Source: Bacteroidetes bacterium UBA6161
GTDB lineage: Bacteria; Bacteroidota; Bacteroidia; NS11-12g; UBA955
Length of the DNA stretch: 26,257 nucleotides
Assembly (NCBI GenBank): GCA_002422315.1
Contig: DIUJ01000007.1
Coordinates: 30,072 to 56,328, forward strand
Reading direction: 5' to 3'
Shown: positions 23,997-26,257 of the stretch, piece after piece
Numbering within the stretch: the first letter of the stretch is position 1
Layout: every line of letters begins with the position of its first letter
Translations under genes and position numbers: made by a program
Notes under the pieces: generated by a model
What the model was told of the DNA's origin: nothing
The model's database searches: none
The model's input: only the letters and a program-made list of their open reading frames with translations

Positions 23997-24605
23997 TTAT
24001 TCTGTAGTATTGTCAGAACCCTTTTCAGCCTTTGCTCTTAGTTTCATGGTTATATTTCTCACCTCTTCCATTCTTCTCTCAAACAAGGACTCTGTTTCTA
24101 AGATTGGCTTTAAGTATATCTCTGCATATTCTACAAGCCTATCTACATCTTTCTTTTCGTCTGCATAGTATTTCTTGAAATCTTCCTTAGCGTATTCTTC
24201 TGATTGAACCGACTGCTTGAGAGTAGCTACCTGTGTATTGAGTTCTTCATATTCCATTACTATCTTTTTGTAATTGGTTAAACCTGCTTTGTAAATTTTA
24301 AATAATGCCCTAAACTCTTCTAATGAATGGATGTACTCTTGAGGTATATCTGAGCTATCTGCCTTTAATCTGATTAAGGTGAGTTCAGACTCTACATAGT
24401 CCCTTCGTTCTGCAATATCCTGCATATCTACCTCATCCATCAGATACTTTACATACGACAATTGATTTGACAGACTGTCCATCAGCTCTAAGGATTTTTC
24501 TTTCTCGTAAGCCTTTATTTTAGTATCCGAACAGGAACTTATATAAAAAAAACTTGTCATTACTGACAAAATGAATAGCATTGATTTCTTCATTTTTTTA
24601 TTCAT
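23997..24605 (-). CDS. Coiled-coil lipoprotein of unknown function
   Basis: I do not recognise this 202-residue protein. The signal peptide (KSMLFILSVMTSFFYISSC) ends in a lipobox, and the mature protein starts CSDTKIKAYEKEK. Acidic residues do not directly follow the Cys, so retention on the periplasmic side is at least as likely as surface exposure. The rest is strongly helical, rich in Glu, Lys and Leu with heptad-like spacing (VATLKQSVQSEEYAKEDFKK), suggesting one or more long coiled coils. The frame is open to a TTG at 24617; ATG 24605 or 24593 is more likely. It follows the WbqC-family gene after a palindrome. Confidence 0.7.
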   Translation of the reverse strand: MNKKMKKSMLFILSVMTSFFYISSCSDTKIKAYEKEKSLELMDSLSNQLSYVKYLMDEVDMQDIAERRDYVESELTLIRLKADSSDIPQEYIHSLEEFRALFKIYKAGLTNYKKIVMEYEELNTQVATLKQSVQSEEYAKEDFKKYYADEKKDVDRLVEYAEIYLKPILETESLFERRMEEVRNITMKLRAKAEKGSDNTTE

Positions 24606-24610
24606 GGTGC

Positions 24611-24634
24611 AAATCAAATCAAAAGATTTGATTT
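24611..24634. repeat. Perfect 10-bp inverted repeat between the WbqC-family gene and the coiled-coil lipoprotein gene
   Basis: AAATCAAATC (24611-24620) and GATTTGATTT (24625-24634) are perfect reverse complements around AAAA. On the minus strand the right arm ends in TTGATTTG, close to a -7 promoter box, six bases before the lipoprotein ATG. No T run follows, so it is not a typical terminator. It could be an operator overlapping the promoter or an mRNA hairpin. Confidence 0.65.
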
Positions 24635-25222
24635 TTAGCTATCCTTTCGCTTGTTGTTATTCAATATTAGATTATTTAAATACACAGAGGCTTCGGGCCC
24701 GCAGTTAAAAATCAAATCGAAAATTGGAGCATCCTTTACAAAGCCTAATTTCTCCTGAAACATTTGGTGGTACGGATTTATTTTGATTTCAGGGTCACAA
24801 ATACCTGATTCAATTGCTACTAGCTCTACCTCTATATCATTTTGCAATGCTTGTTTAGACCACCTTAGTGTAGTTAGAAACAATTCTCCTAACGTATTGT
24901 CTTTTAATGAATCCAGTGCATCCCATAGTTTATAATCATAGTATTCGTAAAAAGGCGATTTGCCATATATTGTTTGTAAGGCATTTTTAAACTCTCTTTT
25001 CCACTTTTGTTCCTCTACGGTTTCGATTTGTAACAAATTGGATGAAAGTGATTTCTTGGACAATGGTATACTGAAAAACTGAACAGTATTTGGCCCAGGA
25101 AGAAGAATCTTATTCCCTGTAAAATCTTTAAATCTTGGCGACATATAGCCCACCCTAGCTGGTTTTGTTTTGTCCATTTCTGCAAACCAAGCAATACTCG
25201 GGAAAATTTTAAATGGCAGCAT
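24635..25222 (-). CDS. WbqC family protein
   Basis: A 195-residue protein of the WbqC-like family, found in polysaccharide loci and elsewhere, probably acting on sugar nucleotides; the reaction is not well established. Family motifs are visible: MLPFKIFPSIAWFAEM at the start (usual form is a Tyr-Pro-rich start), YGKSPFYEYYDYKLWDAL in the middle, and near the C-terminus YHQMFQEKLGFVKDAPIFDL followed by IFNCGPEA. It overlaps folK by 14 bases and is read from the same transcript. No other sugar genes are near. Confidence 0.8.
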   Translation of the reverse strand: MLPFKIFPSIAWFAEMDKTKPARVGYMSPRFKDFTGNKILLPGPNTVQFFSIPLSKKSLSSNLLQIETVEEQKWKREFKNALQTIYGKSPFYEYYDYKLWDALDSLKDNTLGELFLTTLRWSKQALQNDIEVELVAIESGICDPEIKINPYHQMFQEKLGFVKDAPIFDLIFNCGPEASVYLNNLILNNNKRKDS

Positions 25223-25754
25223 GTTTTATTTCAATTGTTGGAATGACTTTTGATTTGTCTTGGCAATTATCTAATAGATGTAACATCGTTTTATGAAGTT
25301 TGGGATGCTTGTATTTTGGATACATTTCTACCAAAGGAACTAGTGCAAATTTCCTTTGTTCGAGTAAAGGATGAGGAACTACAAGCCTATCCTTCTGGAT
25401 AATTTCATCACCCAAAAAAAGTATATCTATATCCAAAGTTCTTGCCCCCCATTTAATTTCTCGCTTTCGATTTGCATGGTATTCTATTTTTTGGCAATAA
25501 TTTAATATTTGCAGTGGGGGCAATTTGGTTCTTACAGCACAAACCATATTTAAATAATCTGTTTGCTCTACTCCTCCCCATGCTTGCGTGATATAAATTG
25601 ATGAAAATTCGACTTTTTTATTTATGCTAATTTTCCTAAGATTAGTTAAACCTAAAATCAAATTTCCTAAACGATTCATTTGGTTACTTCCCAAAAGAAA
25701 AATTACTCTGTGGGATATCGATAAATTTTTATTACGTTTGTGTCTATGTTTCAT
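25209..25754 (-). CDS. folK: 2-amino-4-hydroxy-6-hydroxymethyldihydropteridine pyrophosphokinase
   Basis: FolK transfers pyrophosphate from ATP to 6-hydroxymethyl-dihydropterin in folate synthesis. This 181-residue protein has FLLGSNQMNRLGNL at the N-terminus, the YITQAWGGVEQTDYLNMV substrate loop, and GARTLDIDILFLGD with the two magnesium-binding Asp residues, followed by VVPHPLLEQRKFALVPLVEM. The N-terminus is about 15 residues longer and more basic than usual, but 25754 is the only in-frame ATG before the core. That start overlaps the first codons of the divergent membrane-protein gene. Confidence 0.92.
   Translation of the reverse strand: MKHRHKRNKNLSISHRVIFLLGSNQMNRLGNLILGLTNLRKISINKKVEFSSIYITQAWGGVEQTDYLNMVCAVRTKLPPLQILNYCQKIEYHANRKREIKWGARTLDIDILFLGDEIIQKDRLVVPHPLLEQRKFALVPLVEMYPKYKHPKLHKTMLHLLDNCQDKSKVIPTIEIKHAAI
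25733..25740 (+). promoter_or_regulatory. -7 promoter box of the small membrane protein gene, inside folK
   Basis: TACGTTTG matches TAnnTTTG perfectly and lies five bases before ATG 25746, implying an almost leaderless mRNA. It is inside the folK coding sequence on the other strand. No obvious -33 TTTG. Confidence 0.45.
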
Positions 25755-26132
25755 ACCGCAGAATTTGACTTCAAAAATATACTTTATTTAATAGGGGGCG
25801 CAATTTACTTAATTTACAACCTATATAGTACAGGTAAAAAGGGCCAGAAGAAAATGCCAAGAGAATTTGTTGAAAATGAAGAAATATTAGAAACCGTTAA
25901 AGTAAAGAAAAAAAAGAAAATTGTTGCTTTAGAGAATCAAAAAACCCCTAATAGATTAACAAAACAAGGCCAGGTTCAATATAAAAGTATTCAAATGAAG
26001 AAGTCTAAATTCGAACCAACAGAATTAGAATCAGAAAAAGAAGCCCATATTTTAGATGGTTTTGAACTTAATGAAGAAGAATTTAAAAAAGCTTTTGTTC
26101 TAAGCGAAATCATTAAAAGACCAACTTATTAA
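25746..26132 (+). CDS. Small single-pass membrane protein of unknown function
   Basis: A 128-residue protein with one predicted membrane helix near the N-terminus (NILYLIGGAIYLIYNLY), followed by a highly charged cytoplasmic-type region (KKKKKIVAL) and a C-terminal segment DGFELNEEEFKKAFVLSEII ending KRPTY. A tail like this (acidic stretch, then a helix ending in Ser-Glu-Ile-x-x-x-Pro) occurs in small Bacteroidota membrane proteins, but I know no function. A GTG at 25740 is in frame, but the promoter box there favours ATG 25746. It is divergent from folK with overlapping 5' ends. Confidence 0.7.
   Translation: MFHTAEFDFKNILYLIGGAIYLIYNLYSTGKKGQKKMPREFVENEEILETVKVKKKKKIVALENQKTPNRLTKQGQVQYKSIQMKKSKFEPTELESEKEAHILDGFELNEEEFKKAFVLSEIIKRPTY
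25772..25803 (-). promoter_or_regulatory. Promoter of the folK operon, inside the divergent gene
   Basis: On the minus strand TTG (25801-25803) and TATTTTTG (25772-25779) are spaced by 21 bases, a good Bacteroidota promoter match. The folK ATG is 17 bases downstream. The whole element lies in the coding sequence of the divergent membrane protein. Confidence 0.5.
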
Positions 26133-26136
26133 ACCC

Positions 26137-26152
26137 AAATTTCAAGAAATTT
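26137..26152. repeat. Short palindrome downstream of the small membrane protein gene
   Basis: AAATTTC and GAAATTT flank AA, a 16-bp near-perfect palindrome. It lies just after the stop codon and before the candidate partial gene at the window edge. No T run follows, so it does not look like a terminator; an operator is possible. Confidence 0.35.
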
Positions 26153-26239
26153 CATAAACTTTGACAAAACAGGGCTAACTTATTTGTTACAGAAAATCAA
26201 GTTAGATAGAATTCAGCATTAGAAAATTATACTGCTGAA

Positions 26240-26257
26240 ATGACGAAAAAATTGCTT
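26240..26257 (+). CDS. Possible start of a further gene, cut by the window edge
   Basis: ATG followed by codons for T-K-K-L-L runs to the last base. A basic start followed by Leu would suit a signal peptide, but six codons cannot show more. A loose inverted repeat TTCAGCA / TGCTGAA (26212-26218 with 26233-26239) ends directly at the ATG. Confidence 0.25.

Noticed and set aside
1..26257. Mobile elements, CRISPR arrays, tRNA and rRNA genes
   Set aside because: I looked for transposase motifs, terminal inverted repeats, regularly spaced repeats and T-loop type sequences and found none. The only repeat array is coding.

Overview
The window is an AT-rich chromosomal segment of a member of the phylum Bacteroidota. 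Four things point there: TAnnTTTG-type -7 promoter boxes sit very close to many start codons; Shine-Dalgarno sequences are mostly absent; a type IX secretion system (T9SS) component (PorQ) lies next to cmk; and there are proteins with T9SS C-terminal sorting domains and lipoproteins with a Cys-Lys-Asp/Glu-rich surface-export start. I see no prophage, transposon, CRISPR array, tRNA or rRNA. Most genes are housekeeping and tightly packed.

Layout. 1-5859: an rRNA pseudouridine synthase with a very long repetitive basic N-terminus (minus), the tRNA deaminase tadA (plus), a pfkA-recN pair (minus), and an unrecognised surface-type lipoprotein (minus). 5986-12064, all plus: a sodium:solute symporter, the Lon protease, then porQ overlapping cmk. 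12138-17500, minus: a cobalamin riboswitch followed by four genes that overlap end to end. These encode a BtuB-like TonB-dependent receptor, two secreted proteins with T9SS-like tails, and a BtuG-like beta-propeller lipoprotein. 17647-22601: accA, an unrecognised probable outer-membrane protein, a DUF3108 protein, aroE, and a DUF368 (undecaprenyl-phosphate translocase family) protein. 22667-26257: a 40-residue lipoprotein too short for usual gene callers, the rpsF-rpsR-rplI ribosomal operon, a coiled-coil lipoprotein, a WbqC-family protein, folK, a small membrane protein, and the first codons of a possible further gene.

The most interesting region is the B12-regulated operon. A classical aptamer (B12 box GCCACTG on the minus strand) controls a receptor plus three predicted cell-surface proteins. 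One of these has two tandem domains whose motif order resembles the cobalamin-binding beta domain of transcobalamin/intrinsic factor (DUF4430-like), placed on a T9SS sorting tail. The inferred system is a T9SS-delivered surface apparatus that captures corrinoids and hands them to the TonB receptor; it could be a relative of the Bacteroides BtuB-BtuG system.

A second point of interest is translation. The S6-S18-L9 operon carries two strong Shine-Dalgarno sequences with identical 8-nt spacing, before rpsR and rplI, in a lineage whose ribosomes normally hide the anti-SD sequence with bS6, bS18 and bS21. This suggests possible feedback control. A third is the folK/membrane-protein head-to-head pair, where each gene's predicted promoter lies inside the other's coding sequence.
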